From the NCBI RefSeq assembly GCF_014192105.1, contig NZ_JACHXK010000019.1:62001-126000 (forward strand): a stretch of DNA of 64,000 nt. The letters run 5' to 3'. Below are positions 8,028 through 16,746 of the stretch, piece after piece. The notes beneath the pieces were generated by a model. That model did not search any database. It was not told the DNA's origin and saw only the letters and a program-made list of their open reading frames with translations. A program made the position numbers and the translations under genes. Origin of the DNA: Paenibacillus phyllosphaerae (GTDB lineage: Bacteria; Bacillota; Bacilli; Paenibacillales; Paenibacillaceae). Every line of letters begins with the position of its first letter. Position 1 is the first letter of the stretch.

Positions 8028-10064
8028 CTAAATTTTGAATTTTCCAACTGTATCCTGAAGCTCTTCCGCCATCTTGCTGAGCATCGTCGATGCGGAAGCA
8101 ACCTCTTGCATCGACAGCAGCTGATCCTTCGTGCTCGCTGCGACCTGTTGGATGCTGGCGGCGGCATCTTCCGATATGCCGGATACGACCTCGATCGCTT
8201 GGAGGACATTCGCCGCATTGCCGCTCATCTGCCCAGCCGCTGTCGAGACCTTGTCGATCTGCAGCGCAACGGCGGCGATCGAATCCATGATTTCCTGGAA
8301 GGAACTTCCCGCATCGTCCACAAGCGATACGCCGGACTGCACTTCGCTGGATACCAGCTCCATGCTCGTAACCGTTACTTGCGTATCCTTCTGAATCGCG
8401 GCGATGAGTTGAGAGATTTGCTGCGCCGAATTGCTAGATTGCTCCGCGAGCTTCTTGATCTCCGATGCGACGACGGCAAATCCTTTACCCTGCTCGCCTG
8501 CTCGAGCCGCTTCAATGGAAGCGTTCAGAGCCAGCAGGTTCGTCTGCGAGGCAATATCCGTAATGACCTGAGCGAACTTGACGATTTCGGCGGATCGTTG
8601 ACCAAGGCCGGATACATCGTCAGATAACGTTTTGACCTTTTGGCCAATCGAATTCATCTGCGTTACCGCGGTCTGGATCGCTTCATTGCCATCGGTCGCC
8701 GTCACTTGCGCCGAACCGGCAGCAGCCGTTACGTCATCGGCGCGGCTGGCAATGTGGCTTAGCTGGGAAGCCATGTCGTTCATCTCGTTGCGCGTATCTT
8801 GCACGCGCTCGACCTGCTGAACAGAACCGTGAGCGACTTCTTCGATCGTGTGGGAGATCTGCTCGGAGGACGTAGAGATATGCTCCGAATTCGCCGTCAG
8901 CTGCTCGGAAGCCGCTGCCAGCTGCATCGCATTCTCGTTAACCTGGTGAATCAAGGTGCGCAGCGATCCCGCCATCTTGTTGAAGTTCGTGCTGAGCACG
9001 CCGAATTCGTTCATCTGCTTCACTTCGATATCGGTCGATAGATCGCCTTCCGCAATCCGGAGCGAACCATCATTCATCCGGCGAAGCGGACGAAGGACAG
9101 AGAGCACGATATAGATAACCAGAAGCGCGCCGACGATAATCGAGAGGATTAGCACGATCAGCGTTACCTGGAAGATTGTCGAAGCCTCGCCTTCCACCTC
9201 TTGTTCGTACATCACCCCTGCCAGCTTCCAGCCTGTCATGTCGTTCGTCTGGAAGATCATTCGCATGCCTGACTGATCATTGCTGGAGTTAAAGCTGAAG
9301 TAACCGGATTCTGCGGCATACAGCTGATCCGTCGTTGCCGTTTGCTCAGCCTCTTCCCCCGCTTCGTAGGACGGATGGTACACGTATTTACGGGAGGAGT
9401 CACTTAGGAATACATAACCTTCTTCGCCGATCCTGACATTCTTCGTAATCTCCGCCAGTTTGACCAATTGAACGGATAACCCGACGACGCCTTGGCCGTC
9501 AGGGGTCTCTTTGGCGATTGTGACGATGAGATTGCCGGTTGCCGCGGAAATATAGGGCGAAGTGACGATCGCAGAGCCTTTATTCTCTTTCGCTTGCGTA
9601 TACCAGCCCCGTTTGCGCGGGTCATAGTCAGTCGCGATTTTGGTCACTTCGGCCGAGTCCATATACAGTCCCGCTTCCGTGCCGATGAATACCATTTCGA
9701 CATCATCATGCGTGGCCTTCACGGTAACAAGCTGATTGCGCACTTGATCATTCGAGCCGATATTGGTTCCATTCCCCGATTGAACCAAGCTTAGATCAGG
9801 TAACGACTGGGACAGCAGGTCCGTACTTTGTTTCTTGCCCTCTACGAAACTGTCCAGCATGGCATTGAGCAGATTCAGGTTTTCTTCAGCTGCCATGACC
9901 ATTTGATCGTCGATCTTTTCTTTTGCCGTCTGATACGAGAAGTACGCGAGCAATAGCGTCGGTACGAACAGAATAATGGCAAAGGATCCGATGAGGATCT
10001 TACGGATCGAGAGGAAGACCATCTTAGGCGGTGATCCATCCGCTTGCTTACGTTGTTGCTTCAT
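8028..10064 (-). CDS. Methyl-accepting chemotaxis protein, double-Cache sensor
   Basis: 678 residues from ATG 10064, which has GGAGGGGG 10 nt upstream; an in-frame TTG at 10088 contains that ribosome site and is rejected. Order: first membrane helix ~20-45, extracellular double-Cache ligand domain ~50-280 (contains [13 protein letters not shown] and [19 protein letters not shown]), second helix ~298-322, HAMP ~325-378 ([20 protein letters not shown]), then the long signalling helices with the hairpin tip [20 protein letters not shown] near residue 510. The Cache region resembles amino-acid or small organic ligand sensors. It would couple to CheA/CheW, which are not in the window. Confidence 0.93.
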   Translation of the reverse strand: MKQQRKQADGSPPKMVFLSIRKILIGSFAIILFVPTLLLAYFSYQTAKEKIDDQMVMAAEENLNLLNAMLDSFVEGKKQSTDLLSQSLPDLSLVQSGNGTNIGSNDQVRNQLVTVKATHDDVEMVFIGTEAGLYMDSAEVTKIATDYDPRKRGWYTQAKENKGSAIVTSPYISAATGNLIVTIAKETPDGQGVVGLSVQLVKLAEITKNVRIGEEGYVFLSDSSRKYVYHPSYEAGEEAEQTATTDQLYAAESGYFSFNSSNDQSGMRMIFQTNDMTGWKLAGVMYEQEVEGEASTIFQVTLIVLILSIIVGALLVIYIVLSVLRPLRRMNDGSLRIAEGDLSTDIEVKQMNEFGVLSTNFNKMAGSLRTLIHQVNENAMQLAAASEQLTANSEHISTSSEQISHTIEEVAHGSVQQVERVQDTRNEMNDMASQLSHIASRADDVTAAAGSAQVTATDGNEAIQTAVTQMNSIGQKVKTLSDDVSGLGQRSAEIVKFAQVITDIASQTNLLALNASIEAARAGEQGKGFAVVASEIKKLAEQSSNSAQQISQLIAAIQKDTQVTVTSMELVSSEVQSGVSLVDDAGSSFQEIMDSIAAVALQIDKVSTAAGQMSGNAANVLQAIEVVSGISEDAAASIQQVAASTKDQLLSMQEVASASTMLSKMAEELQDTVGKFKI

Positions 10065-10177
10065 GTAACTTGTTCCCCCTCCACCCAAGACTCATCCGGG
10101 TGATTTTGTCTATACAATTGAGATAGATTCTAGTATTACTATCGGACGTAATAGAGGGGGAATGAAGGGGAAATATA

Positions 10178-10222
10178 AAAGCCAGACTCCTCACCCCAAT
10201 GGGATTTGAACCTGGCTTTTTT
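10178..10222 (-). terminator. Terminator of the glucosaminidase gene
   Basis: Minus strand AAAGCCAG pairs with CTGGCTTT over a long loop, followed by TATATTT. It lies about 50 bases past the stop codon. Confidence 0.55.
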
Positions 10223-10273
10223 ATCAAGCTTATTTATGGGAATGATCGGATTTTACGCCAAGGCGCAACCCGG

Positions 10274-11350
10274 TCACAATTTTCGATAGTCGGCTTTCAT
10301 AATTCGGCTGACGAGACTCGGCCACTTGGGATTCGCGGGACAATACTTCTTCGCGATCTTCTCAATGGTCGTATAGCCCTTGCCGAGGTAACTCTTCGAG
10401 ATCAGCTGTCCGAACTTGCGCACGCTGTCCCCTTTGGTTTTGAAGCTAAACGCTTTGTGATGCTTGCCATCGATGGCGTTCAGTCCGAATAAATTGTTTT
10501 TGCTCTTGGCGAGCTTGCTCTTGCCGTTACCGCTCTCCAGCTTCATCACCGCGATGGTGAAATAAGCGTTAATGCCGTATTCCTCTTCGACGGCAAGGAT
10601 CACCTCTTCCAATCCTTGACCCGCCAGGGCCGTATTTTTCAGAATCGCCGCAATATGTTCCTTCGATAATCCCGAGTCGGATTTGACAGCCGATTTGGGC
10701 TGATTCGGTTCCTCTAGCTCTAAGGTTTGAACTTTCACTACAGCGTTGGTGGCTTTAGGCGCTGACTTGGCCGCCGCGACGGCAGGTTTGATCGGAAGCG
10801 CATCGCTTCGGCTGGTGGCTGCCGTTGTCACCGGTTGGGAAGCGGGAGCAGCAGACGGACTGACAAGCTTCGCGTATCCCCCGTGTACGTAGCCTCCGCC
10901 CTCGAGCTGAAGCCAGCCGCCGGCCGTTGTGCGGACAACCTTAAGGATGTCCCCTTTTTTCACAATATCGCGAATCTGCGAGGTGCTATATCCGTTCATG
11001 CGCACATTCAAGTAATAGGCGGTCACTTCGTATTCGGCGGCGGCCTGCTTCACTGTGGCTGTCTTGGCAGCTGCGGCAACCGTCGGCTTGGCAGTCTGAG
11101 AGGCTTGCTTCGCTGTAGGGGTAGTGTTCGGCTTGACAGTTGGAACGGCATTGATGGCGGGAGCGGCGAGCTTATGTGTAGGTACAGGCGATGATACATA
11201 TGTATCGGCTTGGGCTTGCATCTTATCAGGAGCTGGCTCATGGGCAGGATCCGCGAATATACGGAAATTCATGCCCAAGGTCAAAATCAGGGTCACGCTC
11301 AGTAGATAAACGAAAAGCTTATGAATTTGCAATTTACGCAAGACTTTCAC
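10274..11350 (-). CDS. Secreted glucosaminidase-domain protein with SH3 domain
   Basis: Up to 358 residues. The N-terminal hydrophobic segment (LFVYLLSVTLILTLGMNFRI) is a signal peptide or anchor. A Pro/Ala/Thr/Lys-rich linker (~40-105) leads to an SH3-like domain (~108-165: YYLNVRMNGYSTSQIRDIVK, GGWLQLEGGGYVHGGYAKL), a second linker, then a glucosaminidase fold (~230-358: AGQGLEEVILAVEEEYGIN, AVMKLESGNGKS with the expected catalytic Glu, NNLFGLNAIDG). It probably trims peptidoglycan outside the membrane. Start choice is open: GTG 11350, or TTG 11341, which has AGAGGTG at 6 nt. Confidence 0.8.
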   Translation of the reverse strand: MKVLRKLQIHKLFVYLLSVTLILTLGMNFRIFADPAHEPAPDKMQAQADTYVSSPVPTHKLAAPAINAVPTVKPNTTPTAKQASQTAKPTVAAAAKTATVKQAAAEYEVTAYYLNVRMNGYSTSQIRDIVKKGDILKVVRTTAGGWLQLEGGGYVHGGYAKLVSPSAAPASQPVTTAATSRSDALPIKPAVAAAKSAPKATNAVVKVQTLELEEPNQPKSAVKSDSGLSKEHIAAILKNTALAGQGLEEVILAVEEEYGINAYFTIAVMKLESGNGKSKLAKSKNNLFGLNAIDGKHHKAFSFKTKGDSVRKFGQLISKSYLGKGYTTIEKIAKKYCPANPKWPSLVSRIMKADYRKL

Positions 11351-11538
11351 CTCTTCCTGAAGATTTGGGTCGAAGCTTACGAATTAACTTTAACCACTAT
11401 ACTCTCTTGTCCGTGGGAATATGTTCGATCCTGTACAAAAAACACGGCCGAGCAAGTGGCGCCTCTAACTTCAGGAATGGTGAAAAAGCCAGCAATGGCA
11501 AGGGTTTCGCGCGTGTTTCACAATACCTTCATACGCAC

Positions 11539-11596
11539 AAAAAAAGACATTCGATCGTAAGCAGCAGTCGAAGAACGATGCTTACGATCGAATGTC
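11539..11596 (-). terminator. Terminator with an 18-bp perfect stem
   Basis: GACATTCGATCGTAAGCA (11546-11563) is perfectly complementary to 11579-11596 across a 15-nt loop. On the minus strand it is followed by TTTTTTTG, so it ends the small Pro/Glu-rich gene at 11640. The stem is unusually long for a terminator. Confidence 0.85.
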
Positions 11597-11639
11597 ATGT
11601 ACGAATGGTGAACCTTTAACGTCTAATGCTCTGCCTTAT

Positions 11640-11849
11640 TTATTCGGGATCCAGCTCGTGGGGAAGCTTCGGCAGCTCGGTCGGCGCCACCTCCGGCGGA
11701 ATCTCCTGCGGCACTTCCCGTTCACGGTCAGGTGTGTTCGTGTCGATCTCCGGCTTTTGATTACCGGAATCGGGTATCTCCGGAATTGTCCTCGGGTTCA
11801 CTTCCGGCACGGGATTCGTCTCGATTTCACGCTGCGGTTGATTCGACAT
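11640..11849 (-). CDS. Small Pro/Glu-rich hypothetical protein
   Basis: 69 residues from ATG 11849, with AAAGGAGG 10 nt upstream. Most of the chain is Pro, Glu, Asp, Asn and Gln with short PEI/PEV motifs (NPVPEVNPRTIPEIPDSG), with no hydrophobic segment and no Cys, so it is probably disordered. No family is recognised. Its good ribosome site and very strong terminator argue that it is a real gene. Between it and the next gene upstream (113-residue protein) there are 64 bases, so co-transcription is possible. Confidence 0.65.
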   Translation of the reverse strand: MSNQPQREIETNPVPEVNPRTIPEIPDSGNQKPEIDTNTPDREREVPQEIPPEVAPTELPKLPHELDPE

Positions 11850-11913
11850 GGACAACGCCTCCTTTTGTAACGTTAATACACGGTTATAGAAGGCGATAAA
11901 CATGCCGTGACAG

Positions 11914-12255
11914 CTATATCCGGGCTTCGATCTGCGCTTTCACTTCTTCTGGATTGTCGATCTGGAACACCACTTTGCCGAACTCATGCCCGCTTAGCTC
12001 GAGTACGACGACGTCGCGATGGTTCTCGTACGAGATGAAGCACCAGCGGTCGCCGATCAGGAAACGGCCTTGACGAATATCGGCAATCGAGGTGCCGACG
12101 CGAAACTTAAGCAGCGATACTTTGAAATCCTCCACCGTTACGCTCTTGATGCTGCTATAAGGAATCGCGACCTCGCGTTTCAGAGCGCCCACGCTCGTTA
12201 ATCCGGTTAAGTGGAGCACCAATTGCTGATCTTCTATTTGAACTTGTCTGGACAT
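11914..12255 (-). CDS. Hypothetical protein, possible PH-like fold
   Basis: 113 residues, with GGAGGGTGATGCGAA before ATG 12255. The chain is rich in beta-strand patterns (QLVLHLTGLTSVGALKREV, IPYSSIKSVTVEDF, GRFLIGDRWCFISYENHRDV, VVLELSGHEFGKVVFQIDN) and ends in a helix (PEEVKAQIEARI). This resembles small bacterial PH-like domains, but that is a fold guess, not a match I can prove. Soluble, no signal peptide. Confidence 0.6.
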   Translation of the reverse strand: MSRQVQIEDQQLVLHLTGLTSVGALKREVAIPYSSIKSVTVEDFKVSLLKFRVGTSIADIRQGRFLIGDRWCFISYENHRDVVVLELSGHEFGKVVFQIDNPEEVKAQIEARI

Positions 12256-12388
12256 TTCGCATCACCCTCCAATATTGTGCTTCAATGTTGTCGGTAATAG
12301 GACGGCTGAGGTACGCGATTTGTTCATTGGGGGCAAATTTTTTTTACAGGCTGCGCTATACGTCATCCCGCCGAGTTTAGGGAATAAG

Positions 12389-12416
12389 AAAACCCGGCCC
12401 TAATTAGGACCAGGTT
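12389..12416 (-). terminator. Terminator of the pirin gene
   Basis: Minus strand AACCTGGTCC pairs with GGGCCGGGTT (two G.U pairs), followed by TTCTTATT. Confidence 0.7.
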
Positions 12417-12440
12417 CCAGAACCATCCAGATCTTGAATA

Positions 12441-13307
12441 TTAGTGTTCCGACGAGGCGCCAAAGGTGACGAATTTGCCTTCGCGATAGTCCTGATACGC
12501 TTGTCTGATTTGTTCTTCCGTATTCATGACGAAAGGTCCTCGCGCCACGATCGGTTCACCCAGCGGCTCGCCGGCATAGAGCAGCACCCGAAGCTTGCTG
12601 ACCGCCGTGATCGTCACCTCGCTTCTGTCATGATCTCCTGCACGCTCCAATAATAGCGCGCTCCGTTCGGTGCCGATCGTCTCGTCGCGGCCGAACTTGC
12701 CTTCCCCTTCGAGGACGAAGAAGAATCCGTTATACGTTCCAGGCAATTCCTGTTTCACCGACGCTCCAGGCTCCACAATCAATTCAACCATCGTTATCGG
12801 CGTAAAATTGTGCGTCGAAGCCGTTACGCCGCCCGAAGATCCGGAGAATACGCGTATCGTCGCCCCTGCTTCCTGACGAACGGGCATATTCGCGCTGCGC
12901 AAATTCTGATAGCGCGGCGCGGTCATCTTGTCCTTGCTCGGCAAATTGACCCACAGCTGCAAGGAATGGACCGTCTCGCCCGGAGCCGGATCCTCCTTGT
13001 GGATCACGCCGCGGCCAGCGGTCATCCACTGCGCGTCGCCTGGCAGCAGCTCATCCTGTTCTTCGCTTGCGCTGTCATAATGCTCAAGCTTGCCTTCCAT
13101 TACATAGGTCACCGTCTCGATGCCGCGGTGCGGGTGAACATCGAACGAGCCTCGCGTGAACCAATCCTCGGCCAGGAACAGGAATGGATCATACGCGCGC
13201 CAATTCCCCGGTTCGAGGATCAGGCTGTTCTGATGACCTGGTCCCAAATGATTTTTGTGCGCCGTCCACACCTGTTTAATCGCTCGTTCGAATACGTTGT
13301 CGCTCAT
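12441..13307 (-). CDS. Pirin family protein
   Basis: 288 residues from ATG 13307 (GGAAGAGTAAG before it); ATG 13343 in the same frame is an alternative with a weaker GGCAGG site. It is a bicupin with the pirin metal-site motif FDVHPHRGIETVTYVMEGKLEHYDS (the HPHRG His residues and the downstream Glu/His), then AGRGVIHKEDP, and a second cupin with FFFVLEGEGKFG. Bacterial pirins such as YhhW act as quercetin 2,3-dioxygenases or redox-linked regulators; the actual substrate here is unknown. It lies 51 bases downstream of the AAC(3)-like gene and probably shares its transcript. Confidence 0.9.
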   Translation of the reverse strand: MSDNVFERAIKQVWTAHKNHLGPGHQNSLILEPGNWRAYDPFLFLAEDWFTRGSFDVHPHRGIETVTYVMEGKLEHYDSASEEQDELLPGDAQWMTAGRGVIHKEDPAPGETVHSLQLWVNLPSKDKMTAPRYQNLRSANMPVRQEAGATIRVFSGSSGGVTASTHNFTPITMVELIVEPGASVKQELPGTYNGFFFVLEGEGKFGRDETIGTERSALLLERAGDHDRSEVTITAVSKLRVLLYAGEPLGEPIVARGPFVMNTEEQIRQAYQDYREGKFVTFGASSEH

Positions 13308-13358
13308 CTTACTCTTCCTCTCCAGGCTATCTGTGACGTTCATGCATACCTGCCTAGT

Positions 13359-14120
13359 TTATTTCTTCAGCGGCTCATTATCCGAGAACAGATCCGGATT
13401 CGCTGCCAGCATCTGCGCGAGCACTTCATACGTTCGCTCCGCATCGCATACCCGCACGAGCGCATCGCCCAGTTTGCCTGTCGTCATGGCCCCAAGAGAT
13501 ACCAATACTTCATCCACTTTCCAAAAATGTTTCGACCAGCTCAGCCCATGATGGCGCCGCGACGGCACTTGTATCTCGTCGCCATTCGGCAGAACGGTAA
13601 CGAGCGGCTGATGAGAATCGGTCAGTCTTCCTGGGATATCGCACCATTCCTCGATGCCATGGATATAGGTATTGCGCCGTAAGTCGACGCCAACGAGCAA
13701 GATTTGCGCTTTGCGATCCAGCAGCTTGCCCCACGCGGATTCTCTGGCGCATGGCGTATCCCATCGTTCGTCGCCCGCCGTGAATTGCGCCGCGTCCTTC
13801 CCGCATGCCGCGACCGAATGCGTCGGATGCCAGGAACGGATGACGCCTTCCTGCTTTCGGAACAGCTCCGGCAGGATCCCGACGCAGACCTCGGAATCCG
13901 CTACATAGAATCTCGGATTATCGGCGTTGATCGTCCGCCATGTATGCGTCGGCAGCACGAGCAAGCCTGCCTCCATATAGGTGCGCCAGGCATCGAGAAC
14001 GGTTTCGGCGCCGCCTTCGACGCTCCCGATCTGTTTCATCGAGGAATGAATCAAGATTGTGCCGGTCGGATCAATATTCAGCGCTTCCATCTGCGCGAGC
14101 AATTCGGATTTCGTATACAT
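13359..14120 (-). CDS. Aminoglycoside N(3)-acetyltransferase family protein
   Basis: 253 residues from ATG 14120 with AAAGGAAGAG upstream; the longer frame to 14285 has no support. Family features are ILIHSSMKQIG near residue 22 (acetyl-CoA contact region), LLVLPTHTW, SWHPTHSVAACG and the HGIEEWCDIPGR region. This is the AAC(3)/YokD/FrbF fold, which transfers acetyl from acetyl-CoA to an amine. Chromosomal members in soil Bacilli often do not confer aminoglycoside resistance, so resistance should not be assumed. It precedes the pirin gene by a short gap. Confidence 0.85.
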   Translation of the reverse strand: MYTKSELLAQMEALNIDPTGTILIHSSMKQIGSVEGGAETVLDAWRTYMEAGLLVLPTHTWRTINADNPRFYVADSEVCVGILPELFRKQEGVIRSWHPTHSVAACGKDAAQFTAGDERWDTPCARESAWGKLLDRKAQILLVGVDLRRNTYIHGIEEWCDIPGRLTDSHQPLVTVLPNGDEIQVPSRRHHGLSWSKHFWKVDEVLVSLGAMTTGKLGDALVRVCDAERTYEVLAQMLAANPDLFSDNEPLKK

Positions 14121-14323
14121 GCTTCGTCTCTTCCTTTCTTCGCTTCCATACGAACCTATTCGCTGCACGGACGCCGGACTCCTCTTCCTTGGCTTGCATA
14201 CGTCAAGACTAGCTATCGAGCGCCGCTTTCCCTTATAATTACGTTTGTCGCCAAGAGCTGTCAGCACGAGGCATACCGTAATCATAGCCGATAGGCAGTT
14301 TGTTAACGTTAGGAGCGAACAAC

Positions 14324-15397
14324 ATGGATATCATCAATATTGAAATGCACTTGATCGATGAAGATAAGGATCAGCCGCGATACCAGTTTAATGAAGAAGC
14401 CTTGGCAGAACTCATGAAGAGCATCGACGAGCTGGGGCTGTTATCGCCGATCAAGGTTAGAACGACGCCGGACGGCCGGTACAAAATCATCTACGGCAAC
14501 CGCCGCTACAAGGCCAGCCAGATGCTGGGCAAAGCGACGATCCCCTGTCTCGTCTCGAACGTGACGGACGAGGTCGAGATCTATCTGGAGCAGATCGCCG
14601 AGAATCTGACGCGGGAAGGCTTCTCGCCGATCGAGGAAGCCGAGGCGTTCCAGAAGCTGCTCAAGGATTCGAAGTTCAACAGCTCAACCAAGTTTCTCGC
14701 AGGCAAGCTCGGCAAGACGGAGACGTACATTAAGAACAAATGCGAGCTGCTCAAGTTCGGCAAGGCGGTACGGAAGCTGATCGTCAGCGGCACGCAGATC
14801 AAGAAAGATCAGCTCATCGAAGACCAGCTGCTGCCGATCAAGGATCTGCCGATGGAGCATCGCGACCCGCTGGCGCTCATCATTGCCCGTGATGAACTGC
14901 CTGTCAGCGACGTGAAGAAGATCGCCAAGCTGTTCAAGGATCCGGACATGTCGGCAAGCACGAAGGACAAGCTGCTATACAAGAGCGGTCATGAATTGCT
15001 GGAGACTTGGTATACGCATGAGCAGAATCGCAAGTACCGCGCGAAACTGGCGGAGGAACAGGCGGCACAAGCCGAAGCGAAGAAACAAGCGGAGGAAGCG
15101 CGCGCGCTGGCTGCGGCGAATGCTTCGGCGCAGCCGAGCGAATCGCAAGAGGCAGCCGCACCTGAAGAAAGCTTGAAAGCAACGGCAATCGAGACGAAGC
15201 TTCGCAAGATCGCAGGCGCCGTGCCCGCTTCTGCCCCGCTGGCCGATGCGCTGCGCAAGTCGCAGGCCTCGCTGACACCGGATAAGCAAGCGGCCATGCT
15301 GCTGGAGATCGACGGACTGCTGGCGAACCTCGAACAGCATCTCCAAGAATGGAAGAACGTGAAGGAAGAATTGAAGATCGCACTCTTAACGCCGTAA
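14324..15397 (+). CDS. ParB/Spo0J-like nuclease-domain protein, orphan
   Basis: 357 residues from ATG 14324 (TAGGAG about 9 nt upstream). The ParB N-terminal domain spans ~1-95 with box I YKIIYGNRRYKASQML (canonical GERRYRA is GNRRYKA here) and box II EQIAENLTREGFSPIEEAEA. A helix-turn-helix region follows (~100-190: KFLAGKLGKTETYIKNKCEL). The C-terminal third is an Ala/Glu/Lys-rich coiled segment and a helical tail rather than a usual Spo0J dimer domain. There is no parA, noc or origin gene nearby and no parS site was noticed. It may bind DNA and CTP like other ParB-fold proteins, but its role is unknown. Confidence 0.75.
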   Translation: MDIINIEMHLIDEDKDQPRYQFNEEALAELMKSIDELGLLSPIKVRTTPDGRYKIIYGNRRYKASQMLGKATIPCLVSNVTDEVEIYLEQIAENLTREGFSPIEEAEAFQKLLKDSKFNSSTKFLAGKLGKTETYIKNKCELLKFGKAVRKLIVSGTQIKKDQLIEDQLLPIKDLPMEHRDPLALIIARDELPVSDVKKIAKLFKDPDMSASTKDKLLYKSGHELLETWYTHEQNRKYRAKLAEEQAAQAEAKKQAEEARALAAANASAQPSESQEAAAPEESLKATAIETKLRKIAGAVPASAPLADALRKSQASLTPDKQAAMLLEIDGLLANLEQHLQEWKNVKEELKIALLTP

Positions 15398-15420
15398 CTT
15401 ATACCTGTCGTAAAACAACA

Positions 15421-15457
15421 AAAACCTCCGATGTCTCAAAGACATCCGGAGGTTTTT
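15421..15457. terminator. Bidirectional terminator (ParB-like / L,D-transpeptidase)
   Basis: AAAACCTCCGATGTCT pairs with AGACATCCGGAGGTTTT (one bulged C), flanked by A-run and T-run between convergent genes. Confidence 0.85.
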
Positions 15458-15472
15458 GCGTTGCAAGGACGA

Positions 15473-16366
15473 TTACGATTGCGCTGGCGACGTAAGTATG
15501 ATGGCTTTTTTCTTGTTGTCCCATTGCACGGTGTAACCGGACAACTCGGACATATTTTTCAGCGGGAGCATGGTCGTGTCGTTGATGCTGAGCGACGGTT
15601 CAATCGCATAAGCTTTGCCGTTCACGGTGGCGGTCTTCGTCAGCGGTACATGCGTGATGGTGCGCGTGCCTACCTTGGCGGTTGCTGTCTGCGTCTTATT
15701 GTCCCACAGCACCGTTCCGCCGAGGAGCTCGAAGCAAGCGCGAAGCGGGATATAAATTCTCGAGTTCGAGATGATCATCTGCTGCTTCAGCGGAATTTCT
15801 TTCCCATCGAGGATCATAATGCCCGTGAATGGCTGCACGCCGAGCGAATATCCATGCTTAACGGCCAATTCCTCAAAGGACAGCGAGGAGGTGGTCACGA
15901 CCGCGATCGTACCGAGCTTGATTTTGGGGAAGAGCCAATGGATGTCATCATTGTACATGCGGATGCATCCTGCGCTTACGTACTTGCCGATCGACTTCTT
16001 ATTGTTATTCCCGTGAATGGCGTAGGTCGTTCCGTTCGTCCCGTCTACATCGAGGCCAATCCAACGGTCTCCGAGCGGATTCTTGGGATCGCCGCCGGGA
16101 ATTTTCTCCTTGTAATAAGGCCGATTCTTGATTTTGTTCACGATCTCGAAGCTGCCCTCCGGCGTCAGACTCGGCGTCTTGCCCGTAGCGACCGGGAACA
16201 CCTTCTCCAGCTTCCCGCCTGTAAAATAGGCAAGTTTGTTCGTCTTCTTGTTCACGATGATGAGATCACTATCTGCAGAGCTTGCGTCCACGTAGGTTGG
16301 AGCCAGCCATACACAGCTAATGATGAGAGCGAGCGACAGCGCTAGAAAGCTGCGTATACACCTCAT
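15473..16366 (-). CDS. L,D-transpeptidase with C-terminal copper amine oxidase-like domain
   Basis: 297 residues from ATG 16366. GGGAGG lies 15 nt upstream, directly before an in-frame TTG (16381), so the start is not certain. A signal peptide (FLALSLALIISCVWLAPTYV) is followed by a YkuD domain (~35-170) with the catalytic set YAIHGNNNKKSIG...SAGCIRM (His and Cys present; Ala where many members have His). The last ~110 residues are a 'copper amine oxidase N-terminal-like' domain (IYIPLRACFELLGGTVLWDN, repeated as MLPLKNMSELSGYTVQWDN), common in Paenibacillus secreted proteins. Probably makes 3-3 or protein cross-links in cell wall or spore cortex. Confidence 0.9.
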   Translation of the reverse strand: MRCIRSFLALSLALIISCVWLAPTYVDASSADSDLIIVNKKTNKLAYFTGGKLEKVFPVATGKTPSLTPEGSFEIVNKIKNRPYYKEKIPGGDPKNPLGDRWIGLDVDGTNGTTYAIHGNNNKKSIGKYVSAGCIRMYNDDIHWLFPKIKLGTIAVVTTSSLSFEELAVKHGYSLGVQPFTGIMILDGKEIPLKQQMIISNSRIYIPLRACFELLGGTVLWDNKTQTATAKVGTRTITHVPLTKTATVNGKAYAIEPSLSINDTTMLPLKNMSELSGYTVQWDNKKKAIILTSPAQS

Positions 16367-16539
16367 AACAACAACAGACAACCTCCCTTTCCAAGATTAA
16401 AAATTCTTAATCAGTATATTATGGAAGAAGTTGTCTAACGACAGTGTGATCGCTTAAGAATTTCTAAAGAATAGACATACATGTTGTATACCGATCCGCT
16501 TTGCCTCCGGCAGACATAGTACCACCTCCCCTAAGTCCC

Positions 16540-16687
16540 CTCTCTTAGTTCCGATTTGGACAAAGCTTTCTTTCGAGCTTCGTTCGTTACGGTTTGCCTT
16601 GGGGAGGTTGGCGGACTTCGGGGCGGGATGATCGACAACGTGCCACCCCTCGCTTTCGTCCCCTTCGGGGACACGCTTTACTTTTAC
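16540..16687. repeat. Dispersed structured repeat, copy 2
   Basis: Second copy of the element at 3255-3397, sharing a 20-base block ending TTCGTTCGTTAC, the GCCTTGGG(G)AGGT block and the distal hairpin GTCCCC-TTC-GGGGAC (16658-16672). Upstream, ACCACCTCCCC at about 16521 is nearly complementary to GGGGAGGTTGG at about 16601, so the copy may fold as one larger hairpin. It lies about 20 bases beyond the mnmH terminator. The rest of the 380-base gap (16367-16746) shows no gene. Confidence 0.65.
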
Positions 16688-16703
16688 TTTTTTCCTTTTA
16701 AAA

Positions 16704-16729
16704 CAAAAAACCGCCCTCTTCGAGAGCGG
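16704..16729 (-). terminator. Terminator of the selD-mnmH unit
   Basis: Minus strand CCGCTCTC-GAA-GAGGGCGG (one G.U pair) followed by TTTTTTGTTT. Confidence 0.8.
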
Positions 16730-16746
16730 AATTAATTGTCTTGTCG

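Noticed and set aside
13359-14120. Acquired aminoglycoside resistance gene
   Set aside because: The protein is AAC(3)-like, but base composition and context match the chromosome and no mobile element is nearby; resistance cannot be claimed.
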